Shown here piece by piece: positions 35,356-46,900 of a stretch of 64,000 nucleotides of DNA (positions are counted from its first letter, which is position 1; each line of letters starts with the position of its first letter). This DNA comes from Pontederia crassipes (taxonomy: Eukaryota; Streptophyta; Magnoliopsida; Commelinales; Pontederiaceae), in NCBI GenBank assembly GCA_030549335.1, contig CM060183.1:27540552-27604551 (forward strand), read 5' to 3'. The notes under the pieces were generated by a model. That model saw only the letters and a list, made by a program, of their open reading frames with translations. It was not told the origin of the DNA and did no database searches. The translations under genes were made by a program, and so were the position numbers.

Positions 35356-38300
35356 TCAGTGGTCATCATTAGTTTTAGGCCTCATGCATCCGCAGAAGCA
35401 GCTTTTCTTCACCAGACTTCGATTATCTTTCCTTCCATATAGAAAATCTCTCAGCAGGACTCTGCTCCTTCTATGTACAGCTTTGCTCCGCTTGTTCTCG
35501 TGCTCTTCTTCAAGCTTCAGCAAGATGTATTGGATCTTCTGAAGTTCGAGCTCCAATCGCCCGACCTTCTCTGATGCTTTCCGTGCATCTTCTGAGATTT
35601 GCCTTCGTCTAGTGCTGCCTCTTTCTCCATGTTTGATATCTGATTCATTTGAGGAAGTAATATTTTTTGCCAAGTTGCTGTTGGCATCCATAAGTTCTAA
35701 GACATTTGCTTCGGCTTCTTTTAGCTGTGTTTTGATCGTATCATACCCAAAATTTGGTGGAAGCTTCCCAATGGGAGAGCTCTCCATCTTCCTCTCCAAC
35801 TCTTCCACATTAGTCTTAATGTCAGATAACCTGGCAGCATCAGAATCCAATCTTTCGGCCATCTTCTTGTTCCATTCTTGTTTGGATAACAAGTGCTTCT
35901 TCAATGTCCCTAGCATATCAATATTCAATTCCTTTTCAGCCAACAGCTCGGAAGAAGGGTATTCGCTCTTTTCTTCTTCCACAGTCTCTATGTCATGCTC
36001 AGCGTCAACTTCTGACACCTTTGATTGGTTATGGCATTCTCTTTCAGCAGCTTCCCATAACTGGTCATCAATCTCTGAATTTCCTGAAACGTGTTGGCCA
36101 TTAGATCCATCATCGATGTAATTTGATGAACTTGAGGCCTGGTCGAGTTGGATGTCTTTCATAATTTGTCCAAACTTATCTTTGGAGTTGTCTTCATTCT
36201 TTACACCATCTTCATCCAGCTTGGAGCTGAACTTCTTCCTTTCTTGTATATCTGTTTGTTCTTCAAGTGCTTGTAACCTTACCCCTTTAGCATCTTTCCT
36301 TGCAGCCGTAAGACTGGAATTAAAATTACACCTTTCCTGCTTCAGTACTGTTCTCACATCTATTATCATTTTCTGAAGAGCATCGGCCTTGGAAATGAAT
36401 TGTTCCAATTCCAGCGCTCCTGCAATGCTCATTCTCTTGTGATCTGTCCTAGGTTGACTATCATTATAATGATGTTGATGAGGCCCCAAGGATATGTCCT
36501 GAAAAAAAAGATGTGTAAAAAGTGAATGACTTGCGTCTAATTGCCGCAGGTGGCTACGTTGCTTGGGAACCAAACTAAAAGTAAAATTGACACATATCAA
36601 GCATTATAGCATACTTGTCATCTAGAGCAAAGAAACTTTCGAAAGGCACTATATCAGATAAGGATTTCATGTGACAATGAATGAATAATTGTGATGCCCA
36701 AATAATTAACCAGCATACCGCTCTTTCATTGCAGTTCAATGATTTGGTATCTGTTGTCACTTCCAGAACGTGCAATGAAGTTGTTTCAGCCACAAGTCCT
36801 TTGATTTGTTCCTCTAGATCGTCAAGCCTCCTGTTTGCAAAATCAACATGATCCTTGATTAAAGACACTTCCGTGGTTATCACATGTTTCTCTACCATGC
36901 AGCGGATCTCTCCTTCTAATGTCACTTCATGAGCTTTTTCTTCGTATATTGCTGCATTAACTGTTAGAATTTGGATTTCACTAAGCAATGCATCTATTTC
37001 CAATTCACAGTGTTCGACCTCATTAGCTTGTTTCTGAAGTTCTGTAAATAAGAGTTTCTCCCTAGTTCTAAGAACTTCAACTTTTTCATTTATTTTATCA
37101 ATTTCCTTCTGCATTACCTCCTTGGCTTCATGAAGGCAGCTGATCTCCCCGTTCCTCTGTGAAACAACCTCTGTTAACTTCAGATTCTTCCTCTCCAATT
37201 CTTCTTTGACAAGCTTGGACTCTTCAATTTGCAACTGAACGTCCTGAAGAAGTCTAAGCAGTTCGGCGTTCTTCTCATCGGTGACCTTAACCCTTTCATT
37301 TGCTTCTGACAATTGTGTTTCCTTCTGTCTCAATTCATTTGTTATGCTCTCTGATTGAATATATAATTCATCATAGAAGCTTCTGGCATTGCTCAAATCA
37401 AATTCTAAGTTCAGTAAAGAATTTCTGAGTTCTTCCAAGCATGTCATGGAATTCATAAGTTGCATGTTCTCTAATTTCATTACACCTATTTCCCCATTTA
37501 GTTTGACAATGTCAGCATCGAGGTTGCTCTTGACAGAATTAAGAGAAGCAAGCTCACAATTGGTGGATTTTAACTCCAGCAATGTCTCAATGCTGAGACT
37601 CTTGAAAAATAAATGAAGGTGATTAAGTTTGATGGTTTCTGAAAGGACATCAATATGTTTCTCCTCCAAATCATAATGCTTCTGCTTCAAGTTGTGAAGT
37701 TCTTCCAAAAGAGCATTCCTTTCTCGTAGTAGCATAAGGTTTTCATCTTGTGATGCCTGGAATGACTCTTGCAGACTACTTAACTGCAGAGATAAAAACT
37801 CAAGTTCAGCACTCAACAACTTCTCTCTTTGCCTGTTGGCCTCAATATTCTCCAAAAGAAGTTTATGCAAGCTAGAGTAGGACTCCAACTCTGTTAATCT
37901 CTCTGCATTGAGATTCTTGAAGTATAAATGAAGGTGCTCCAGTCTCATGGTCTCGGCAATGATTTCAACGTTTTGCCCTTCTGAATCATTATGCTTCTGC
38001 TTCACTTTGTAGAATTCTTCTGAGAGAGTCTTCTTTTCTTCTATTAGGTTTAGAATTTTTTCTTCTGAATCCTGTAACGCCTTATCCATTTTTTTAAACT
38101 GTGCATCTAGTTCAGCCTTCAACAATTCTTCTTTTTGCTTGCTGGCTTCTACACTCTCCATCAAATGTTCATTCAGACTATTGGAGGACTTCAACTCTGC
38201 CAATCTTTCAGAATTAAGACTCTTAAAGAACAAATGGTGATGACATTGTTTCATCGCCTCCTGAAGGATTTCAGCATGCTCCTTTTCAAATCCAATATGC

Positions 38301-41300
38301 TTCTGCTTTAAGTTGCAAACTTCAACTGAGAGACTTGCCTTTTCTTCCACTAGTGCTATTCTTTGAACTGTTGATGATTGGAGAACCTCTTGCAAATTAC
38401 TTAATCGAATTAAGAGAGCCTCTATTTCAGCCTTCATCACGTCTTGCCTTTCTATATTATATTCATAATTTTTCATTAGTTGTGCATTCACATCTAGCAA
38501 TTCAGCATGCTTATTTTCAAATGATATTATTTCCTCAGCTTTGGCCCCAAGCTCCTGCTCAAGATGGCATCTCTCTGATCTCAGGTCGACCATATCAAGT
38601 GTTGCATGCTTCAGAAGTGTGACAAGAATTGATACCTCCAGGTTCAATTGTTGATTCTCGAACTCAGTGGCTGAAATGAAACTCAGCAGCTTTCTAGTTT
38701 CAGAAATAACAATATCCAGGAGAGCATCATCCTGGATGTCATGTATAAGTTGCAAGTCTTTTTCTGCGCAGAGTGTGCTGCTAAGTAGGTGGATTCCATG
38801 GCTTAACTTCTCATTGTGTTTTGTCAATGATAGTAGCTTGGACATTTGTGTGCATTTTTCCTGCTCAAGTTCTGAAACAAGTGCCTCTGCCTTTCTACAT
38901 TCTTCTAGATGTTTCTGAGCCTTCAGTAAAAGATTGAAATTTATTTCATAAGCTTCAGATAAAGTTGTTTGCAATATGAATGTTTCTACCATTCTAGTAA
39001 CGGATATATTCTGTTCTTCTTCAAGCTTCTCGTGTTTCAGATGATTTTCTTCTTGCAACAAAGAAATCATGTTTTCCAAATTGGTAACCTGAGCTTTATA
39101 TGATTGATTAACATTGATGTGTTCCTCTTTCTCGAGCTCCAAACGTATTTTCAGCTCGTTGATCTCGTTGATTGACAGATCCCTTTCTCTTGATAGATTT
39201 GAGTGCTTGTATTGAAGCTCAGCAAACATAACACCCAGATCGTCTAGGTTCGAAGTGATTCTTTGAACCTACAAGAGTTGCAGACACAATTATTCAGGTT
39301 AAGATAATAGCAAGATACACTTTCAAAAAAAATAGCAAGATAATGAGTCAATAGCATTAGCAAGCTAGTAAAAATATGCTAGTTGGCATAGAAGTGGCAA
39401 CTAAGTAGATCATGCAAGTGATTGCAACTTAATTCTCGGGAACATGACACTGCCTACACCAGAAAAGAGAACTGTAGCTTGAATCAGTGCTCCTTGTGGC
39501 ATAATAAAATTTAACTCATGCATCATGCACAAGGAACACAAAAAAAGCATGCATAAGGGCACGTGCATGCACATACAGAGCTCACCTGAGATGTGAGATC
39601 ATTGTTCTCATCTAAAAGTTTACTGTTTTGATCCTCGAGAGATTTTGAGGACTCTTCAAGGTCTTTCATTTTTGCTTTCAATTCCTCAACCTCGAATGTT
39701 GCCACACATAATGCATTCTCAAAAAAGTTGTTTTTCTTTGAAAGATTTTCCACATTCTTCATGAAATTTTCTAACTGAGAAACAACCGAATCCCTTTCAG
39801 TGATGCAGGTCGAAAGCTCAAGATTCAGAGATTCATATGATCTATTTAATGTGGTCAACTTTTCTCCTTGTATATGGTGTTGTTCCTCGAGAGATTGATA
39901 GGACTTTTCAGACTCTTCTAGTTTTGCTCTCAATCCGCCAGCTTCAATTTTTGCATCAGATAATGCATTCTGCAAGAAATTATTTTTCTCTGATAAACTA
40001 CCTATATCCAGAGCTAAAATCTCTAGTTGAGAAACAATGGAATCCCTCTCAGCAATAGTGTTTGAAAGTTGAAAATTCATGGATTCACATGAATCATTTA
40101 GCAATGAATTTTTTTCTCTCAGATTTAAATTTTGATCTTCGAGAGACTGGCAGGACTTTTCAAAGTCTTTCAGTTTTTCCTTCAATTCCTCAACTTCAGA
40201 TTTTGCACCAGAGAATGCATTGCCTAAGATGTTATTTTTCTCGGAAAGATTCTCCACAGTTTGAGTAAGAAACTCAACCTGAGAGAAAAGTGAATCCCTC
40301 TCAGCAATTCGAGTTGAAAGCTCAAGATTCAGAGATTCATGTAAATCATTTAGCTCTGAAATATTTTCACTCTGAATACAGTTTTGATCCCTGAGAGACT
40401 GGCAGGACTCTTCGGAGGCTTTCAGTTTCGCTCTTAACTCCCCAAGTTCAGATTTTGCATCAGATATTGCATTCTCCAATAATTTGTTTTTCTCCGAAAG
40501 ATTCTCAACAGACTGAGTAAGAACATCCAATTGACACACAACTGCATCCCTCTCAGCAATACAGTTTGAAAGTTCAAGATTCAGAGATTCATGTGAATTA
40601 TTTAGCGATGCAATTTCTTCACTTTGGATACAATTTTGAGCCTTGAGAGACTGACATGATTCTTCTAGGCCTTTTGCTTGCTCCTTTAGTTCCCCAGCTT
40701 CAGATTTTGCATCAGACAGTGCATTTTCCAAGAAGTTGTTTTTCTCTGAAAGATACCCCATATTCTGATTAAGAATTTCCAATTGAGAGACCAATGAATC
40801 CCTCTCAGCGATACACGTTGATAGTTCAAGATTCAGAGATTCACGTGAATCATTTAATAATACAATTTTTTCATTTTGAGTACAGTTTTGATCCTTGAGA
40901 GTCTGACAGGATTCTTCTAAGTCATTCACTTTTGCCTTCAATACTCCAACTTCAGATGTTGCATCAGACAATGCATTCTCCAAGAAGTTCTTTTTCTCTG
41001 AAAGATATCCCACATTCTGAGTAAGAATCTCCAATTGAGAGACAAATGAATCCCTCTCCTTGATACAGGTTGATAGTTCAAGATTCAGAGATTCATGTGA
41101 ATCATTTAATGATGCAACTTTTTCAGTTTGAGTACAGTTTTCATCCTTGAGAGTTTGACAGGATTCTTCCAAGTCTTTCACTTTTGCTTTCAATTCCCCA
41201 ACTTCAGATTTTGCATCAGCCAATGCATTCTCCAAGAAGTTGTTTTTCTCTGAAAGATTCCCCAGATTCTGATTGAGAATCTCTAATTGAGAGACAAATG

Positions 41301-44300
41301 AATCTCTCTCAACGATAGAGGTTGATAGTTCAAGATTTAGAGATTCAAGAGAATCATTCAGTGATGTAATTTTTTCATTTTGCCCACAGTTTTGATCCTT
41401 GAGAGACTGACAGAATCCTTCTAGGTCTTTTATTTTCTCCTTCAATTCCCGAACTTCAGATTTTGAATCAGACAATGCATTCTCCAAAAAGTTCTTTTTC
41501 TCTGAAAGAATAGCTAATTGAGAGACAAATGAATCTTTTTCAACAATACAGGTTGATAGTTCAAGATTCAGAGATTCATGCGAGACAGTTAATGATGCAA
41601 TTTTTTCATTTTGAGTACAGTTTTGATCCTTGAGAGAGTTACAGGATTCTTCCAAGTCTTTCAATTTTACCTTCAATTCTGCAATCTCAGATTTTGCATC
41701 AGACAATGTACTCTCCAACAAGATATTTTTCTCTGACATATTCTCCATATCCTGTGTGAGAATCTTTAGCTGAATGGTAATTGAATCCCTCTCAGTAATA
41801 CAGGACGAAAGTTCACGATGGAGGGATTCCTTTAAATCATCAAGTACTGCAATTCTTTCTCTATGAATAAGATTTTGATTCTTAAGAGCCTGGCAGGTTT
41901 CTTCCAGGTCTTTCAATTTGGCCTCCAGTTCCTGCCCCTCTACATTTGCATTAGATAATTCAATCTCCAAGAACTTATTTTTCGCTGAAAGATTTTCCCC
42001 ATTCTGAGTGAGAATCTCTAACTGAGAGGCAAGTGAATCTCTTTCAAATATTCGGGTTGAAAGTTCAAGATTAAGAGATTCATGTGAAGCATTAAGTGCA
42101 GCAATTTTGTCTCTTTGAGCACAATTCTGATCCTGGAGATACTGGTAGGATGCTTCAGAGTCGGTCAATTTCGCCTTCATTTGGTCAACTTGATTGTTCG
42201 CATGGGTGAGCTCATTATCCAAAAGGTTGTTTTTCTCTGAAAGATTTTCCACATCATGAGTAAGATTCCCTACTTGAGAAACAAGTGAATCCCTCTCAGA
42301 AATACAGGTGGAAAGTTCAAGATTCAGAGATTCGTATGAATGGTTTAGTGCTGAATTTTTTTCTCTTTGAATACAGTTCTCATCATTGAGAGATTGGCAG
42401 GATTTCTCATAGTAATCTAGTTTTCCTTCCAATTCACGAACTTCAAGTTTCATATATGCTAATGCATTCTCCACGAATTTATTTTTGTCTGAAAGAATCT
42501 TCAAATTCTGAGTAAGAATCTCTGATTGAGAGGCAAAAGTATCCCTCTCAGAAATACATGCTGAGAATTCGTGATTCAAAGATTCTAGTGAACCATTTAG
42601 TGCCAAATTTTTCTCTTTTTGAACCTCTAATTCCATGTTTAGCTCTGATAGTGAATCTTCCAATATCCTATTCCTCTCTGAAAGATTTCCCATATCTTTC
42701 AACTTTTCCATAAGAAGCTCCTTTTCAGCTTCCTGTTTCTTGCAGTTTTCTTTCAACTCAAGATTTCCAGTCTGCAGCTCCTTGATAGTTACCTGTAGGG
42801 ATTCCGAATTCAAGGTGATTATTTCCATTTTCTTTAGTACTTCTTGGTGCCTCCTTTCTAGTTCATCTCCAAAATTTTTCAAATGGCAGAGCTCTTGATC
42901 AAGAATCTCCTTTTCCCTTGTGTGAAACTCAATTTCTTCTGTAAGTTTCTTATGTTTGTCTTTAAGCAAAATTATTTCTTCTTGATGATCTTTAATCGTC
43001 GTACTGGAATTGTAGTTCTCTTCTTTCAAAACATTGTTTTCCTCCTTCAACTTACATATTTCTTCATGTAGATTCTCCTTAGAGAGTTGGATATCCCTCA
43101 GCTTCTCCATCCCTTTTTGAATCTCTAGATTCAAAAGTTTTACCTCTTCCTGAGACTCAGCAAGCTGATTTTCCTTAGCAAGCAATTCCTTTTGAGCTTC
43201 CATGAATTGCTGATTTTTTTCCTGTAAAGTAACTGTGACTTCGTTGAATTCATTTTGCTTCAATTTGAGTTCATGCCCCTGAATCTTGGCTTTATTTTCT
43301 AGCATCTCAAGTTCCAAACATAGTGATCTGTTGAGCTCTTCAATGTTGCCCAATTTATGGGATTCACTTAGAATATCAGAATTAAGTTTCTGCATGTCAT
43401 TTTGTGCATCAGAGAGCTGTGACTCTAGACTTGATATTCTTTCAAGAGATCTCTGGTATTGAAGAAGGACTTCATCCTTCTGAGAATTTAATTCAGATAG
43501 TCTATCCCTAAGGCTTTGAACTTCACTTTCAGCTTTATTGGCACGATCAGATTCTTCCATGGCCTTGGTTTTCAGGTTTTCATTCTCAGTTGTCAACCGG
43601 GAAACATCTTGTTGCAGATCTTTCATTACATTGATGTCCTGCTTGTCCCTAACCTTTTGAAGCTCTCTGGAGCCTTTGCGTGTCTTATTATAAAACTCTC
43701 CATCCTCCTCCAGGAAATTTAGACCTTTTTTAACTCTCATTTCTCCACTTGAAAACATCTCATTCAATTGTTTCAAACCTCTTTTGCTTGGTAATGCATT
43801 ATTATCTTCAGAATATGCGCCATTTCTGCTGATGGCATGAAAATCAGATGATAAGCCTGAAGTATCCTTCGGCAAGTCTTCAGGACCAGAAAATGCACGG
43901 ACAGGAGGTTGTACTTCTGGTGTGTGAGGTTCCATATCACTGTTGCTAGAAGCATAAGGCGACTCATCAGGCGACATTAAAGGGATTTGATTCGGAAATG
44001 CCTCTGTCATTGTTCTATGGGCCTGACGAAGTGCACCAGTTGCATGATCATATCTTTCTGCTAGAGCACGGTATGCACGGTAGAACTCCTCCACAAGCTT
44101 CATAAGTTCAGGACGCTTCTTGTAGTACATCTCTGCTCTTCGTGCAAAGGAATCGGCATCCTCTTCTATGAGCTTGATCATTGCTTTGACCTTCATGTCC
44201 ATATCTGTCCAAGAAAATAAACTTCTAGTTAAAATAGACTCTTCAAACTCACAAATATATAATTCATGAAGTTTCTTCAAACATTATAAAACATAAAGAA

Positions 44301-45459
44301 ACAAGAAACATTTTTGTTTTCAGTGTTGTGTGCCTTTTACTCATCCAACATGATTCATACTTTCCAACAGGTTACTATCTTAAGGCAAAACCTTAAATTT
44401 GTTTTCTTCTTTCCTCGTGCAATTTACTCTAATGCTATGGATGCATTTTGGTTTTACATTGGGCTAAAGCACAAAGCGGACAATGTCCTGCACGAATGCT
44501 CTGATGTTACATGAGAAGTGGTACTTTTTTCTGTTAATATTACCATGGACAAGGTTTATTCATGGTCTAAATGACTTTGCCCAAGGATATAACATCCTAA
44601 GAGTTCCCTCCGAAAAAATAAACATCCTTAGAGTCAAGACGATCATACTATTCCAGTGAAGAAAATGTGGTATTTTATCATGAATATATTGCAGTATTCT
44701 GGATTCTAGTCTGATCTGATTCTTCAAAGTTTGGGGAAGTAGAAAATGGCCAAATATGTTATTATCATTTTTCATATGTTAATAAATGCATCGCAAACTA
44801 AATGAAAAAACATATCATCTTTCACATTACCACCACCTCCTTATTTCCACAAATTTATATTTTCATAGTGATGTAGATTTTACAATATCATCCTGAGATG
44901 GTAATTTTAATGTGGGATTTAACAAACTTTAAGAGAAGTCAATATATAACGGCTTCAAGATGGATCAACACCTATAGATGAGCATGTGCATTTCCCCATA
45001 TCTTTGTTTTGACACATGAAATTAGGATTCTAAATCTGAATGGAATTAAGTGTGGTTCATATTGTTGCCTGTCTAAGCTATTATGGAAGGCTTGAGCAAA
45101 AAGATTCATAGATGTGTGCAAAGGGACCATTTGGAGTAAAATGCAACAACCTCTGGACTCAAACTTTCTAGATGCATGCACAGAGTATTGTATCAGCATC
45201 TGGCCACGGGCTATGTTTAAGACCAGTTTCAAAACTTGTTGAAACAAGAAAATGAGAAAAGACATTCCAAACAACCAAAAAGGAAAATCAAACAAAGACT
45301 AAATAAGTTGTATGCTCCTGGGAATGCTACCAACCAAAAGGGAAATGTTAATAGACCTGTCAGATTGTCCTGAAGCCATCTGGAGTTCTTTGGGCTTATA
45401 TGGCTATCCCACCACCATGAATAACGGCGTCTTGATTCAGAACTCGGCATGGTAGCCAT
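35356..45459 (-). CDS. NETWORKED1-like (NET1/KIP1-like) actin-binding coiled-coil protein, 4 exons
   Basis: Coding exons, in transcript order: 45459-45357, 44204-39586, 39268-36719 and 36498-35356. Introns are GT-AG and frames join exactly, giving 2,804 aa. The N-terminal NAB (NET actin-binding) domain, residues about 10-93, is clear: [46 protein letters not shown] and [10 protein letters not shown]. It is split by intron 1 after the LT of QDNLT. Nearly all the rest is predicted coiled coil. Residues 575-1574 are twelve tandem 84-aa repeats, and exon 3 has a separate 102-105-aa repeat in about three copies. The C-terminus ([11 protein letters not shown]...FCGCMRP) matches NET1-type proteins. 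NET1 proteins bind F-actin through NAB and link it to membranes; Arabidopsis NET1A, of about 1,700 residues, is found at the plasma membrane and plasmodesmata. This protein is unusually long because of the repeats. I chose ATG 45459 because [17 protein letters not shown] aligns with known starts; in-frame ATGs upstream give non-conserved residues. Confidence 0.92.
37560..38420 (-). repeat. Second repeat family (102-105 residues) in NET1-like exon 3
   Basis: Blocks with the pattern [19 protein letters not shown], then [15 protein letters not shown], then [17 protein letters not shown] recur about three times. The 'LN.ERL.EL' words lie near 38210, 37904 and 37589, spaced about 306 and 315 bp. 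The units are unrelated in sequence to the 84-residue repeats of exon 2 and differ by a 3-residue indel. 105 residues would be 15 heptads. Confidence 0.8.
39586..42585 (-). repeat. Twelve tandem 252-bp (84-residue) coiled-coil repeats in NET1-like exon 2
   Basis: Units start at 42585, 42333, 42081, 41829, 41577, 41346, 41094, 40842, 40590, 40338, 40086 and 39834. Spacing is exactly 252 bp except for one unit of 231 bp (41577 to 41347). A typical unit begins [20 protein letters not shown], then [20 protein letters not shown], then [20 protein letters not shown], and closes [20 protein letters not shown] plus NDSH. 84 residues equal 12 heptads. The last unit (83 residues) ends at the exon 2 splice donor. 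A degenerate preceding unit of about 73 residues may start near 42804. Units in the middle (about 41346-40590) look most alike. Confidence 0.93.
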
Positions 45460-46900
45460 GATTCCAAACCAAATTATAACCTTGTTAGTAAATAGAACAA
45501 AGTTAAGGGATTCCTTCAAGCTGGATGATAAAGTGATAGTTGAAGCCGACTTTTGCCTCTAGATTCAGTTACCAACCGGAAACTCCGAAATGCTGTCAAT
45601 AAGCATCAAAGCAATAAGCTCACAGAAAATCAGGAGCAACTTTTTTAATGTTGAAGGAAGAAAGAACCAACCTTTTTATGTGATAATTGTCATAGCATAA
45701 AAGAACCAGTAGAGTTCCCGTATGATCACTTGTGAGGTCAATTATTACCTACAAAGGATCAGTTATTTAAAATGTCATAGATGAAATTTATTGTATAATA
45801 ATGTAATTGCTACTACATCCATGCTGGCTTTCTTACCTGATAGTTCAGAGCTTAATAATGGTTCTCCACTGAAATCTCTGAGATCTTAATTCTCTGCCCA
45901 TCACCCTTGCTCAAATCCATTGTCTAAACATGACAATTGGTTTGTTCCGGCACTTGGTCGGATTAACATAGAAAAAAGATATAAGAATGAGACTACACTT
46001 ACTAAGGCATCTGTAAGGCCAATCACCTACAGACTGCATCGACTAAGGCATCTGTAAGGCCAACCACCTACGGAAGGAAGTAATGTAATGAGAATCTGAG
46101 ACAAGAGTAATAAATCCAGTAACATAAGTATAAGAAACAGTTGAGCTAAAACACAGCAAAAATTATTTCCAACAAATGATCTTTTGCCAAACTTCTGTCT
46201 ATAACATCATACAAGGTTGAAATTGTTACATGCATTATGATCACATGAACCATATACAAGACACCAAAAACGAAGAAGAAAATCTCGCTTGTATCGAAAA
46301 GTTGGGGCGAAAATGAGACGAACTCCCAAGCAGAGTAAGAAGCAACTTTTTTTCGGCGATTACGCGTCAGAACACAGGAAGCGAAACCAAATGCGCGGAA
46401 GAATGGACCATAACATTCCCGGAACGACATCGAGAAGAGAATTTAGCACAATCCAGAGCAACAAATCTCACTAAGCAAAGATCTTGGCCAACCTTAGCCT
46501 CAAAAGTTCCGAAATTTCTCAAGATCAGAGACCAGACGGGCTAAAAAGTAGGAGTGCCCCCTGGGACATGAACAAGAGATCCAAAAATGCAATCTTGAAG
46601 AAAGGAAGATGGGAGTGGGGAGAGAGAGAGAGTGAAAGGAAAGGAAGCATACGAGTGAGCAGAATGTGATGGGGGATGTGCTGTGTCAAACAGCCGTGAT
46701 GATAGATCCCTGCTGCTTTTTCTCACACCTCTTCAACCCATCTTTCTCTCTCCTCTGTCTCTTCTGTCCTTCTCTCTACTGTTAATATCACTTTTATGAC
46801 ACTGCCAAGATAGAAGGAGAGAGAAAATAAACAAAAACAAGCAAAAGCAAAAGCTGCACACAGGAAAAAGAAGAAACGGACGACAAAAATACGTGAAGCC
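45460..46900 (-). promoter_or_regulatory. 5' leader and promoter region of the NET1-like gene
   Basis: This region upstream of the start codon probably holds the 5' untranslated exon(s), a leader intron and the promoter. A plausible 3' splice site lies just upstream of the ATG (ACAAG before GTTATAATTTGG, near 45484). A purine run GAGAGAGAGAG at about 46619-46634 and pyrimidine-rich DNA at 46735-46785 resemble a leader and core promoter region. No clear TATA box was found. A 30-bp duplication (46001-46030 and 46042-46071) lies within. Short reading frames here do not look coding. Confidence 0.45.

Noticed and set aside
35612-43071. + strand frames of 60-170 codons across the NET1-like exons
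   Set aside because: They mirror the coiled-coil coding sequence on the - strand; the - strand has domains, splice sites and a codon-length repeat period.
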